A DNA stretch of 36,764 bases, from assembly GCA_013791785.1 (NCBI GenBank), contig VMTD01000105.1, positions 1 to 36,764 on the forward strand, written 5' to 3'. The stretch comes from Methanobacteriota archaeon. GTDB lineage: Archaea > Thermoplasmatota > Thermoplasmata > SG8-5. Below are positions 7,100 to 15,228 of the stretch, one piece after another; the first letter of the stretch is position 1, and the number at the start of each line of letters is the position of its first letter. The notes beneath the pieces are model-generated. The model worked only from the letters and a program-made list of their open reading frames with translations, searched no databases and was not told the DNA's origin. The position numbers were made by a program, and so were the translations under genes.

Positions 7100-10000
7100 A
7101 TGAATGAAATTTGCAGGAATACCGTTGCATACAGGTGGGCAAGCGTTTTGATTGCGCTATCCTTTTTACTTATGACAATTCCTATGGCAACCGGCTCGCC
7201 CCCCGTTTCCTCAGACGACTGGGATGGTTCGGTGCCGGTCAGGCCCACGGATTTCAATTCCACCGATGAGATTAGAAACATATTGTACAATATAGACGAA
7301 TCCCTCATGGGAAAGCACATCCAGGCGCTTCAGGATGTTGGCACGCGCTATTCGTACAGGGGCGACAAATGCTACCAGGCCGCGGATTACATAGCCACGG
7401 TTTTCGAGAGGAACGGCCTTGATGTCTATTATGATGATTTCACGCTCAACACCGTTGTGAAGATGCGCAACGTGGTCGGTGTCAAACCCGGAACTTCCAC
7501 CTCGAACGGAACAGTAATAATCTGCGGTCATTACGATACCTTTTCACCCGGTTCATATCCCTGGACGGATGCGCCCGGGGCCGATGACAATGGCAGCGGT
7601 GTTGCAGCGGTAATGGCGGCCGCCGAGATATTGTCCGATTACCAATTCAACCTGACCATCAAGTTCATAGCCTTCGACGGCGAGGAGCAGGGTCTCAAGG
7701 GCAGCTACAATTATGTATCCGGGGCGGTGGCGGCGGGAGAGAACATAACCGCGGTCATCAATTTGGACATGATAGCCTACAACCCGGACCCGGGCACCGT
7801 GGAGGTGTATATTTATGAAGGTAACAACGGAAACTCCTCCTGGCTGAAATCCTTTATGGGTGATATTGCAGTGAAATATCAACACATAAGTAGAATACAG
7901 CTCGTTGATGCGGGCAGGATATGGGCCAGTGACCATCATTCATTTTCGGCACATTTTCAATCCATTCTTCTGATAGAACGGAGATTCGGCAGCAACCCAA
8001 ACTATCACAGAATAACCGATACCATAGATAAGCTGAATCTCACATACTGCGCCAACATCACCCAGGTGGCACTTGCGGCCGTATCGGAGTTGGCCGGAAT
8101 AAGCTCCCAGGATTCAATGCCGCCCTCTCACACTCCCGGAACCCCGTCGAACGGAAGCTATGCCACCGCCACGCCGAACATATCCATAGAGGTCACCGAC
8201 CCGGGCAGCGTGGATGCCGCGTCAGTGAAGTTCATCGTGGACGGAACCCAAGTGACGCCGGCAATACACATTATACCGCTGGGCCTGAATTTTTCCTATG
8301 CCCCGCCCACACCCTTCCCGGACGGTAAGATAGTGGACATCTCCGTTTCAGCGGCCGACATGCTCGGGAACAATTTCACCCACAACTGGTCGTTCATGGT
8401 GGACGCTGTCTTCCCGGAACCGCCATCAAATTTCGGCATCGAATCAGCCCGGATCGGGGCTGTAAAACAGGGCCTGAACCTTGACATAGACTCCCCGTCT
8501 GATTCCAAACATGCACTCGCCCCCTCGGTGATTTACCGCGACGGCGAGTACAAGATGTGGTACATGGCCAGCAATTCATCCATCTATCATATCAGTTATG
8601 CCAATTCATCTGACGGTCTCACTTGGCAGAAACACGGTGTGGTTCTTCTTTACGGTGTAACCGGACAGCCGGACGATGCGCATGTCGGGCATCATGAAGT
8701 GATATTCGACGGTGAATACAAAATGTGGTACTCGGGCTACAACGGCACAGCCTGGCGCATCATGTACGCGAACTCCAGCGACGGCATCAACTGGGTGAAG
8801 CACGGTGTTGTACTGGATTTGGGGCTGCCCGGAAGCCTGGATGCTACATATGCACTCTCGCCGGCGGTCATCAAGACCGATGAATACAAAATGTGGTACA
8901 CCGGCTATGACGGCCTGAAATACAGCATTCTGTACGCGAACTCCAGTGACGGCATCAACTGGGTCAAACAGAATGAATCACAGCTGTCCCCCGGCGGCCC
9001 CGGAAAAAGATGGGGCGATGCCATCATTGCATACCCCACAGTGATTCATGATAACGGGACATATCATATGTGGTATAATCGAGTCGGTTCGAACTACTAC
9101 CAGACACACTATGCAAGTTCCTCCGACGGGCTGACGTGGGAAGACCAGGGAATTGCGATTGAAGCAAGTGTCGACATCGGTACACCAGATAGATTCCAGG
9201 CCACGTATGTCTCGGCAATGGTCGTTGGGAATGAAACCAAATTGTGGTATTCAGGTTTTGACGGGACAAACTGGCGTATATTGTTCGCCAACATCACGCC
9301 CCAGGACCCGGCAGATGACCTCACGCTTTCCTGGACCCCATCATCCTCCACCGATGTCGTGGGCTATGAGATATTCAGGGAAAGCAGGCCTTCGGCTTTC
9401 AGGCAACCCATGGTAAGAGCCAGCCCGGAAAAATACACCCAGCCAAATGGTGTCACTCCCTGGATCTTCGAAACGGAGGAAATCAACAATGTAACAGCGT
9501 ATGGCCCGGTAGCGGGGACTGATCCGCCGTCGTTTTACCTTCCCGATGATAACCTCATTGATTTGGCGCTTTACATCCGGTCCGGGGTCGGCGAATGGAC
9601 CAAACTCATGGGCGGTGCAGGTTATAGTTTGGATTCAGTTCTGGGGTATGTGGAGATACTCTCGCCCCTTTTTGGGCCGGGATGCACGTTCCATGCCTGG
9701 TACAACCACTCGGGCGGCAGGGCTCTGCGGGTTGACGGTCAAACCGTTTCGGATATCCGGGCAGGGTCAGCCTCGTTACTCAGTTACTATTATGTGATAA
9801 GAGCCGTGGACAGAGCTGGAAACATTGCCTATTGTCAGGACACGGTAGGCAAAATAGCCACTGAAACGTCCAATCCCTGGACTCTGCTCGGCAATCCTTT
9901 CCTTACCGGTCAGGTTCCCATTAGCGAAGCGCTGGCTGGCCTTGATTGGACCGCCGCCAAGACCTGGGTGCCGGACAATGCGCCGCATCAATGGACATCC

Positions 10001-10348
10001 AATGTCCCTGGCCGCCCCCCGGCGCTCAACACACTTCAAACAGTCAACCAGACCACCGGGGTTTGGGTGAGGGTCGAGAATTCCAATTATTACGTGGCTA
10101 TCGGCACCGTCTCCAATATCAGCATCAACCTTTCGCCCGGCTGGAACCTAGTTTCTTATCCCTATCATAAAATGATGTCCGTGTCACAGGCGCTGGCAGG
10201 CGTTCCATGGGACCGTGTTGAAATCATGGACCAGTACTCGCCTGGCCTTATCACAGAAATATACGATTCAGACACACTCTATCCCGGTAGCGGCTTCTGG
10301 GTTTATGTTACATCCAGCGCGGTCTGGAATGCCATAAACGTACCTTAG
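7100..10348 (+). CDS. Secreted M28-family zinc peptidase with propeller-like repeats
   Basis: The 1082-residue protein has a signal peptide (about 12-32). Residues about 60-335 form an M28 aminopeptidase domain. Metal and catalytic residues are visible: CGHYD (His144/Asp146), GADDNGSG (Asp162/163), FDGEEQG (Glu195/196), NLDMIAY (Asp223) and the final YHRITDTIDKL His (303). A cadherin/Ig-like segment follows. Then five repeats of the form YKMWYxG...YANSSDGxxW (about 475-735) resemble glycosidase-type beta-propeller blades. After an Fn3-like segment there are two C-terminal copies of a module with ALAGxxW and GFWV/GVWV motifs. There is no clear C-terminal anchor. It is probably an extracellular peptidase acting on proteins or peptides in the environment; substrate unknown. 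Confidence 0.88.
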   Translation: MNEICRNTVAYRWASVLIALSFLLMTIPMATGSPPVSSDDWDGSVPVRPTDFNSTDEIRNILYNIDESLMGKHIQALQDVGTRYSYRGDKCYQAADYIATVFERNGLDVYYDDFTLNTVVKMRNVVGVKPGTSTSNGTVIICGHYDTFSPGSYPWTDAPGADDNGSGVAAVMAAAEILSDYQFNLTIKFIAFDGEEQGLKGSYNYVSGAVAAGENITAVINLDMIAYNPDPGTVEVYIYEGNNGNSSWLKSFMGDIAVKYQHISRIQLVDAGRIWASDHHSFSAHFQSILLIERRFGSNPNYHRITDTIDKLNLTYCANITQVALAAVSELAGISSQDSMPPSHTPGTPSNGSYATATPNISIEVTDPGSVDAASVKFIVDGTQVTPAIHIIPLGLNFSYAPPTPFPDGKIVDISVSAADMLGNNFTHNWSFMVDAVFPEPPSNFGIESARIGAVKQGLNLDIDSPSDSKHALAPSVIYRDGEYKMWYMASNSSIYHISYANSSDGLTWQKHGVVLLYGVTGQPDDAHVGHHEVIFDGEYKMWYSGYNGTAWRIMYANSSDGINWVKHGVVLDLGLPGSLDATYALSPAVIKTDEYKMWYTGYDGLKYSILYANSSDGINWVKQNESQLSPGGPGKRWGDAIIAYPTVIHDNGTYHMWYNRVGSNYYQTHYASSSDGLTWEDQGIAIEASVDIGTPDRFQATYVSAMVVGNETKLWYSGFDGTNWRILFANITPQDPADDLTLSWTPSSSTDVVGYEIFRESRPSAFRQPMVRASPEKYTQPNGVTPWIFETEEINNVTAYGPVAGTDPPSFYLPDDNLIDLALYIRSGVGEWTKLMGGAGYSLDSVLGYVEILSPLFGPGCTFHAWYNHSGGRALRVDGQTVSDIRAGSASLLSYYYVIRAVDRAGNIAYCQDTVGKIATETSNPWTLLGNPFLTGQVPISEALAGLDWTAAKTWVPDNAPHQWTSNVPGRPPALNTLQTVNQTTGVWVRVENSNYYVAIGTVSNISINLSPGWNLVSYPYHKMMSVSQALAGVPWDRVEIMDQYSPGLITEIYDSDTLYPGSGFWVYVTSSAVWNAINVP

Positions 10349-10381
10349 ATAGATTTAATACCGATGAGCGTCTAGCATTCT

Positions 10382-10555
10382 ATGCTTCCGCTCGAAGACC
10401 GTGATGACATGCGTGATTTCGCGAGGATGATTCACGGAGCAAACGGAGGTACGCCCTACAGCGGGGCGCAGGCTCTCCTTCGGGAGGGCAAGGTTTCGCG
10501 GATTAATTACCCGCGAGATTATTCGGATGCCTTTTTTGGGTCCCTCCAGGACTGA
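10382..10555 (+). CDS. Possible 57-residue small protein
   Basis: An ORF too short for the track runs from ATG 10382 to TGA 10555 (start MLPLEDRDDMRDFARMIHGA). Its composition is protein-like and it looks soluble and charged. A TTTAATA box at about 10352-10358 lies where a TATA box for a leaderless transcript would be. It starts 33 nt after the peptidase stop. No family is recognised and there is no Shine-Dalgarno, so it could equally be part of a non-coding transcript. The minus-strand ORF 10355-10573 is the competing frame and looks less natural. Confidence 0.35.
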   Translation: MLPLEDRDDMRDFARMIHGANGGTPYSGAQALLREGKVSRINYPRDYSDAFFGSLQD

Positions 10556-10590
10556 GGTGTGACGCCTTTGCATGACTGGAGAACAACCCA

Positions 10591-10706
10591 GGCACCCTAC
10601 AACCCCTCGGCTAGGGTCAGGATACTGAGAGAGCTAAGCTTACCATGATGCTTTCTGTTACTGCCGAGGGACAACCCCACCCTAGGCGGGGGGCAACCCC
10701 ACCCTA
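10591..10706. other. GC-rich segment with nested inverted and direct repeats
   Basis: The gap between the peptidase and the convergent NosD-like gene contains ACCCTA/TAGGGT (10594-10599/10612-10617), CCCTCGGC/GCCGAGGG (10604-10611/10663-10670), a small TCAG-GATA-CTGA hairpin, and two direct copies of CAACCCCACCCTA (10672 and 10694). This could be a structured RNA or a bidirectional transcription end. I checked by eye for SRP and RNase P hallmark motifs and found none. Confidence 0.35.
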
Positions 10707-10712
10707 TTCTTC

Positions 10713-13700
10713 TCACAATCCCAATGGGTCCGATTCCTCCGGTTCGACATCCTGGTCAGTTTCATCTAAGAGGTCTTTTTCCGGTGCGGCCGCATCATCT
10801 TCCCCGGTGTTCTTGACAGGTTCATCGTCCTTGATGCCGGCCTGCCTCTTCAACCTCTTCAGTTTGACCCTGGTGCGCTTGAGATCCCTCCGCAGGGACC
10901 GATTGGCCATGTAGAGCATGGTTGTGAGTATCAGCAAACCGATGATGAGTCCGTACATGAGCCAGTCCATCATGTCACTGGTCTTCTCTTCTGTCACGGT
11001 GATGTACTGCCAACTGGTGGAATTTCCGATTGACCGACCCCCCTCGTCCTTCGCGGTGCCGGAAAGGGTAACGGTGTAAGTGGTGTTGTAGGCAAGCTGG
11101 GTTGCCGGTAGGAATTTCATGCTTCTGCTGGTCTCGCTCCAAGTGAACGTGCCATTGACCGCTTCGGAAGCGTTCTTGAAACTGAAAGCATTTTCGACGG
11201 ACGTCCTGTTCATGGGATTGTTGAAGCTGATGCCCACATAGAATTCTCCCACACCCACCGGTATGGTGGCATTGTTCAGCGGGAATATGGCTACGATTTT
11301 CGGACCTTCAGGCACTTCCACCCCCTCCGTGTAGAAAACAAAACTGAACTTGTCCCCGGGCCATCCGTCGCCGTTTCCGTCCAGCTTCATGCCGCCCAGG
11401 TCCATTGCGGTTCCAAGGACAGTGATTCTGTATTCTGCGCCCTCTTGCAGCCCGGAATTGAGAACCAGCGTCAGGTTCCTGCCGCCGCCTGTGAATACCG
11501 ACGTGAACGGAGTATTCGGTGATATGGATATGGCGCTGGTGACAGAATTCAGATTCATCACCGCGCTGAAGTTGATGTATATTGCCGCCAGATCGGTGGG
11601 CACGCCCGTTTGGCTTGGGGTGGGATAATGCGAGAGGACCACCGGCGGCTCCGCCGTGGTTGCAAAGCCGAACGCGTAATCATCATCGGCTTCCGAAACG
11701 CCGTTCTGGTTCCCGTCCAGCGTCATGCCGTATATGGACATGGCATCGGAGGACATCCTCACTACATAATCGGTGTCGAAATCCAGTTTCTCGGTCGGTT
11801 GGAATGAGAATATGGTGTTCTCCGAGAACCAGTCCACGGTTCCGTTTGACGCTGTCCAGACAGTTGTCCCATCGGTATAATTGAAGGCGCCTTCCACCGA
11901 TGCAGTGTCCATGGAGCTGTCGAAAATCACATTGATGTAAGTGTTCACGTTCACGTTGAACGCCCCGGCAGGCGGATAAGTGCTGGTAATCCTCGGGGCC
12001 GGGGGCGCACCCCAGGTCATGAAATTCCAGGTATAATTTCCGTCTTTCAGAAGTTTCCCACCAATGTCTTTGGCGATGTTCCCGTCCAATTCGGCCGTAT
12101 AGCTGGTGTTTGTTTCCAGGGGCAGGTCCAGGGTGAACGTCATTTCTGTCTGTTCCAGGTTCCAGTATGCCGAACCGTCGGTAATGTTCCAGGTCTGATT
12201 TCCGTCCGTGTAGGAGAATGCCGCTTCCGCGGATGTTCTGTTCATCCTCTCCGAGAACATTATTTTGAACGGTTTGTTCGGGTCCACATCGAACTGGCCA
12301 TCTGCGGGCTGGGTGTAAATAACGTACGGCGCCTCATCATCGGTCATGAACTCCCATGTGAGCACATCCTGGGGCCATTGCCCACCCACGTCGGACAGGT
12401 CCTGGTCCAGAAGGTTTCCGATGATGTCCGTTGCCGTGCAGTTCACTGCCACGGTGTACAGCGTTTCGTAGGCCAGCGGAAGGGCCGGGGTGTAGACGGA
12501 AACATTCGTGACATCATCATGCACCCAGGTGCCGTTGGCAGATGTCCAGGTAGTGATTCCGTCGGTGTAATTGAAAGCGTTCGCAACCGACGTCCAGTTC
12601 ATTGTCTCGTTCCATGTTATGGTGATATCCGTGTCAATCAATACAGCGGTGCCGTTGGGGGTGTAATTGAGGGCGAAGGGCGCTTGGGCGGTGTCGGGGC
12701 CGAGGAGTTGGCCCGTATAGGGTTGCATTAGTGGGTAATTGTCAATAGCACCCCCTGTTATTAAGTACCCAACATCACCAATCCCGTCTATGCCAATCAT
12801 ATTTTGATTTGGACCGTAGTAGTGGTCAGTTCCTGAATAATCCGACCAGTAATTTCCACCCAAGGGATATCCATTATCAAATGAATCTCTAAAGAACCAA
12901 ACGCCGTTATACTGATTGTTTATAAATGAGTTATGATAAATTTCATTGTCAGCACTAATATCCATGCCATCACTTATGTCCACACCAAATTCAAAATTAC
13001 TTATTATATTATCTGAAAATGTATTGTTTTTACTCCCTTGAATATATAGCCCCCTGTCAAAGGGGCTGTTTAGGGAATTGTTGTGATTGAAAGTATTGTT
13101 CTTAAAAATATTATAATCAGAGGACATAATCTCCAAACCATGCCTAGTTGTTTGGCCACTATTGTTCAAAACGCTGTTATTATTGCTCCGGACAATCAAA
13201 AATGCGGTTTGAACATTATTAAACACACACCTTTGAAAGCAATTATCATTTGACCTATCAGTTAATATCCCACACCCGATGTTTGAAAAAGAACTATTTG
13301 ATATATTCACGTTAATGCAAAATCCCAAAAGGATTCCATTAGAACCGCCAGTCATGTTCTGATTGCTGATATTTACATTCGAACAATTAACAAGAATTAA
13401 TTCCCCGAATTCATCTTGTATAATTAAACCAGTTTGATTCTTAATAAAAGAAACCGGTTTTCCATTCACTGTGTTGGACAAATCTATTTTATGCGTGTCC
13501 CAGTACTCAAGCGAGTCCCCACGAATGTGAATACTGCAATCCACAAGGGTATTGTTATGAATATGCTCATACATTGTTTCAGCAAGGTGAATGCCAATTG
13601 AATTATTACTCAGATGGTTGTTCCATATTTCTACGTTAGTACAGTTATATTCTACCCATAATGCATTTGACGAAGTATTAGAAATAGTATTGTTATCTAT

Positions 13701-14261
13701 TTCACAATCGTCAGAATGGTATAGATATACCCCGTACACCTGGCTATTTTCAATGGTATTATTTCTAATATTGATGTAACTGGAAAAAATCATATTAATA
13801 CTATATTGACTCGTGTTGAGTATAGTATTATTTAATATGGAAATATTATGACAATTTGTTTGGATATCAATTCCTTTTTCGTTACCTTCAATCGTGCAGT
13901 TAAAAATAGTGCCATTTATAACTTCTGACAATCGAATACCAACATTTACGCCCCCGTCATGAAGGTAGTTATTTCTTATTATGAAACTTAGATTTGTTTT
14001 TGAAATATCAATCCCATTGCCTGTTGTTGAGTCGATGTCATACTCTTCAATGACGTACGGATCACCTGGGGTACCGAATCCACTCCACGTTTCTGTTGTG
14101 GCCTGAGCAATAAAATCCGCATCACCCACGATGATTATCGGCGTATGCGGCGTCAGCGCCGTTATGCTCGGAACAACTTCCCCGGACTCAGCCGGTCCCA
14201 CCAGCATGATGCCGCCAAGAGCCAGGCTCGCGGCGAGAAGCATGCTCAACATCGCTTTCAT
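10713..14261 (-). CDS. Large surface protein: NosD-like beta-helix, five Ig-like (Big_5/SbsA type) domains, C-terminal TM
   Basis: The protein has about 1182 residues. The track start (14339) adds 26 residues before a clear signal peptide (MKAMLSMLLAASLALGG). I use ATG 14261, which has TTTATAAA at 14284-14291 and would be leaderless. Residues about 50-490 are Asn-rich parallel beta-helix repeats of the NosD/periplasmic copper-binding type (patterns such as NNTISNTSSNALWV and IFKNNTFNHNNS). From about 510 on, five domains repeat the pattern P..G...V......ITF...MN.TSVE.AF.YTDG, typical of Big_5/SbsA Ig-like modules. A TM helix near 1095-1120 is followed by a basic, then acidic cytoplasmic tail. 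The helix part is AT-rich and the Ig part GC-rich. It is probably an adhesion or polysaccharide-binding surface protein. Confidence 0.88.
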   Translation of the reverse strand: MKAMLSMLLAASLALGGIMLVGPAESGEVVPSITALTPHTPIIIVGDADFIAQATTETWSGFGTPGDPYVIEEYDIDSTTGNGIDISKTNLSFIIRNNYLHDGGVNVGIRLSEVINGTIFNCTIEGNEKGIDIQTNCHNISILNNTILNTSQYSINMIFSSYINIRNNTIENSQVYGVYLYHSDDCEIDNNTISNTSSNALWVEYNCTNVEIWNNHLSNNSIGIHLAETMYEHIHNNTLVDCSIHIRGDSLEYWDTHKIDLSNTVNGKPVSFIKNQTGLIIQDEFGELILVNCSNVNISNQNMTGGSNGILLGFCINVNISNSSFSNIGCGILTDRSNDNCFQRCVFNNVQTAFLIVRSNNNSVLNNSGQTTRHGLEIMSSDYNIFKNNTFNHNNSLNSPFDRGLYIQGSKNNTFSDNIISNFEFGVDISDGMDISADNEIYHNSFINNQYNGVWFFRDSFDNGYPLGGNYWSDYSGTDHYYGPNQNMIGIDGIGDVGYLITGGAIDNYPLMQPYTGQLLGPDTAQAPFALNYTPNGTAVLIDTDITITWNETMNWTSVANAFNYTDGITTWTSANGTWVHDDVTNVSVYTPALPLAYETLYTVAVNCTATDIIGNLLDQDLSDVGGQWPQDVLTWEFMTDDEAPYVIYTQPADGQFDVDPNKPFKIMFSERMNRTSAEAAFSYTDGNQTWNITDGSAYWNLEQTEMTFTLDLPLETNTSYTAELDGNIAKDIGGKLLKDGNYTWNFMTWGAPPAPRITSTYPPAGAFNVNVNTYINVIFDSSMDTASVEGAFNYTDGTTVWTASNGTVDWFSENTIFSFQPTEKLDFDTDYVVRMSSDAMSIYGMTLDGNQNGVSEADDDYAFGFATTAEPPVVLSHYPTPSQTGVPTDLAAIYINFSAVMNLNSVTSAISISPNTPFTSVFTGGGRNLTLVLNSGLQEGAEYRITVLGTAMDLGGMKLDGNGDGWPGDKFSFVFYTEGVEVPEGPKIVAIFPLNNATIPVGVGEFYVGISFNNPMNRTSVENAFSFKNASEAVNGTFTWSETSRSMKFLPATQLAYNTTYTVTLSGTAKDEGGRSIGNSTSWQYITVTEEKTSDMMDWLMYGLIIGLLILTTMLYMANRSLRRDLKRTRVKLKRLKRQAGIKDDEPVKNTGEDDAAAPEKDLLDETDQDVEPEESDPLGL

Positions 14262-14283
14262 GTATAGGGCATGAAAGATACAA

Positions 14284-14291
14284 TTTATAAA
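14284..14291 (-). promoter_or_regulatory. TATA box of the NosD-like gene
   Basis: The palindromic TTTATAAA lies 23-30 nt upstream of the ATG at 14261. This is the spacing expected for a leaderless archaeal mRNA, and it decides against the upstream track start at 14339. Confidence 0.6.
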
Positions 14292-14385
14292 TGTATTGAT
14301 ACAAGAGGTAATGCCAATAATTTGTAAGGACATTGGCAAACAATTTTAAACATCGAAACCTTCCCGTTTTCATGGAGGTTGCCAA

Positions 14386-14559
14386 ATGGTAGCAGTGGTT
14401 AACAAAGACGAATGTGTCGGATGCGGACTTTGCGTGGACGTGTGCCCCAACGGTGCAATAAAGATGGAGGACGGCATCGCGGTTATCGATGCCGACGCAT
14501 GCATCGATTGCGAGGTCTGCGTGGGCGAATGTCCCAACGGCGCAATATCGATGAAGTAA
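14386..14559 (+). CDS. Small 2[4Fe-4S] ferredoxin
   Basis: A 57-residue ORF below the track cutoff starts at ATG 14386 after TGGAGGTTGCCAA. It has two complete CxxCxxCxxxCP motifs (Cys10/13/16/20-Pro and Cys39/42/45/49-Pro), the hallmark of clostridial-type dicluster ferredoxins that carry electrons between soluble oxidoreductases. The two halves are a clear internal duplication (both end CPNGAI). The 19-nt gap to the RAM-domain gene suggests an operon. The overlapping minus-strand ORFs are shadows. Confidence 0.93.
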   Translation: MVAVVNKDECVGCGLCVDVCPNGAIKMEDGIAVIDADACIDCEVCVGECPNGAISMK

Positions 14560-14578
14560 GTTCCCGGGAGGAATAACA

Positions 14579-14815
14579 TTGGAGATAATATACATCCTGG
14601 CCAAGGTGGATGCCGGCCATGCCGAGTCCATTCTGTCCAGGCTGAGAGACGTGGAGGGCGTGGCCTTTGCTCATGCCGTTACCGGTTCATTTGATTTTCT
14701 CATAGCCATGGAGGGCGAGAGCCTGGCCAAGCTTCTTTCGCGTTCAATGAAGGAGATAGGGTGCATGGAAGGGATAAAGTCCACCGAGACGCTGGTGGCG
14801 ATAAGGTTGGACTGA
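14579..14815 (+). CDS. Stand-alone Lrp/AsnC ligand-binding (RAM) domain protein
   Basis: The 78-residue protein starts at TTG 14579 with GGGAGG placed 7 nt upstream. The sequence (MEIIYILAKVDAG, VEGVAFAHAVTGSFDFLIAM, IKSTETLVAI) matches the effector-binding half of Lrp/AsnC regulators. There is no helix-turn-helix. Such single-domain proteins form amino-acid-binding oligomers or pair with full-length Lrp proteins. It is co-directional with and close to the ferredoxin gene. The ligand cannot be told. Confidence 0.85.
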   Translation: MEIIYILAKVDAGHAESILSRLRDVEGVAFAHAVTGSFDFLIAMEGESLAKLLSRSMKEIGCMEGIKSTETLVAIRLD

Positions 14816-14920
14816 ATTTGTTGATGTAAGTGGTTGGCTGGAACCAGCCGCTGGACCGGGGCGGCCGGTGTTGGGGTGATGATAATTTCCTCAACAGGCA
14901 TTGGCACTGTTTTTGAGTTA

Positions 14921-14932
14921 ATAAATAAAAAC
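14921..14932 (-). terminator. T-rich terminator after tRNA-Asp
   Basis: On the minus strand the tRNA 3' end is followed within a few bases by TGTTTTTATTTAT, a T-tract of the kind that ends archaeal tRNA transcripts. Confidence 0.5.
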
Positions 14933-14934
14933 AG

Positions 14935-15007
14935 CGCCCCGGTCGGAATTTGAATCCGAGTCGAAGCCTCGACAGGGCTTCATGATAGGCCGCTACACTA
15001 CCGGGGC
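14935..15007 (-). tRNA. tRNA-Asp (GTC)
   Basis: The minus strand folds as a complete 73-nt tRNA. The acceptor arm is GCCCCGG/CCGGGGC with discriminator G. The D arm is GTGTAGCGGCCTATCAT, the anticodon stem AAGCC/GGCTT with loop CTGTCGA (anticodon GTC), and the T arm TCGGA-TTCAAAT-TCCGA. There is no intron and CCA is not encoded. It matches the archaeal tRNA-Asp pattern. Confidence 0.95.
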
Positions 15008-15032
15008 GTATGATACCATTAACCTAACTGAG

Positions 15033-15106
15033 CCACGGGGTGTAGTGAAGCTCGTCCGGAGAGCCGCTTATGGCTCGAAGGCGAGATTGTTACACTACCG
15101 GGGCGT
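15033..15106. other. Long imperfect hairpin containing a copy of the tRNA-Asp 5' end
   Basis: The 16-mer TACACTACCGGGGCGT occurs in the tRNA gene (14994-15009) and again at 15091-15106. The second copy is one arm of a roughly 73-nt imperfect hairpin: GCCACGG/CCGGGGC outside, then GTAGTGAA/TTACACTAC, CTCG/CGAG and GAGCC/GGCTC around a GCTTAT loop. It does not fold into a tRNA cloverleaf (no T-loop). A run of eight T follows at 15118-15125. It could be a tRNA relic, an integration scar or a structured RNA. Confidence 0.55.
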
Positions 15107-15228
15107 TCACAGACTGCTTTTTTTTCATCCTTCGCATCGCAATCTCCAAACACCGTCGCATTTTCGTCAGGTGTGGTGGAACCCCCGAGATAAAACCTTG
15201 TTTATGTACTTTGCGCCCCAATCAACTG

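Noticed and set aside
10590-10706. SRP RNA or RNase P RNA
   Set aside because: GGTCAG is present, but the GGAA tetraloop/AGCAG of SRP helix 8 is not, and no RNase P conserved core (GAGGAAAGTCC, ACAGAA) is seen on either strand.
15033-15106. A second functional tRNA
   Set aside because: Acceptor-like ends pair and the length is 73 nt, but there is no T-loop or usable cloverleaf; it folds as one long hairpin.
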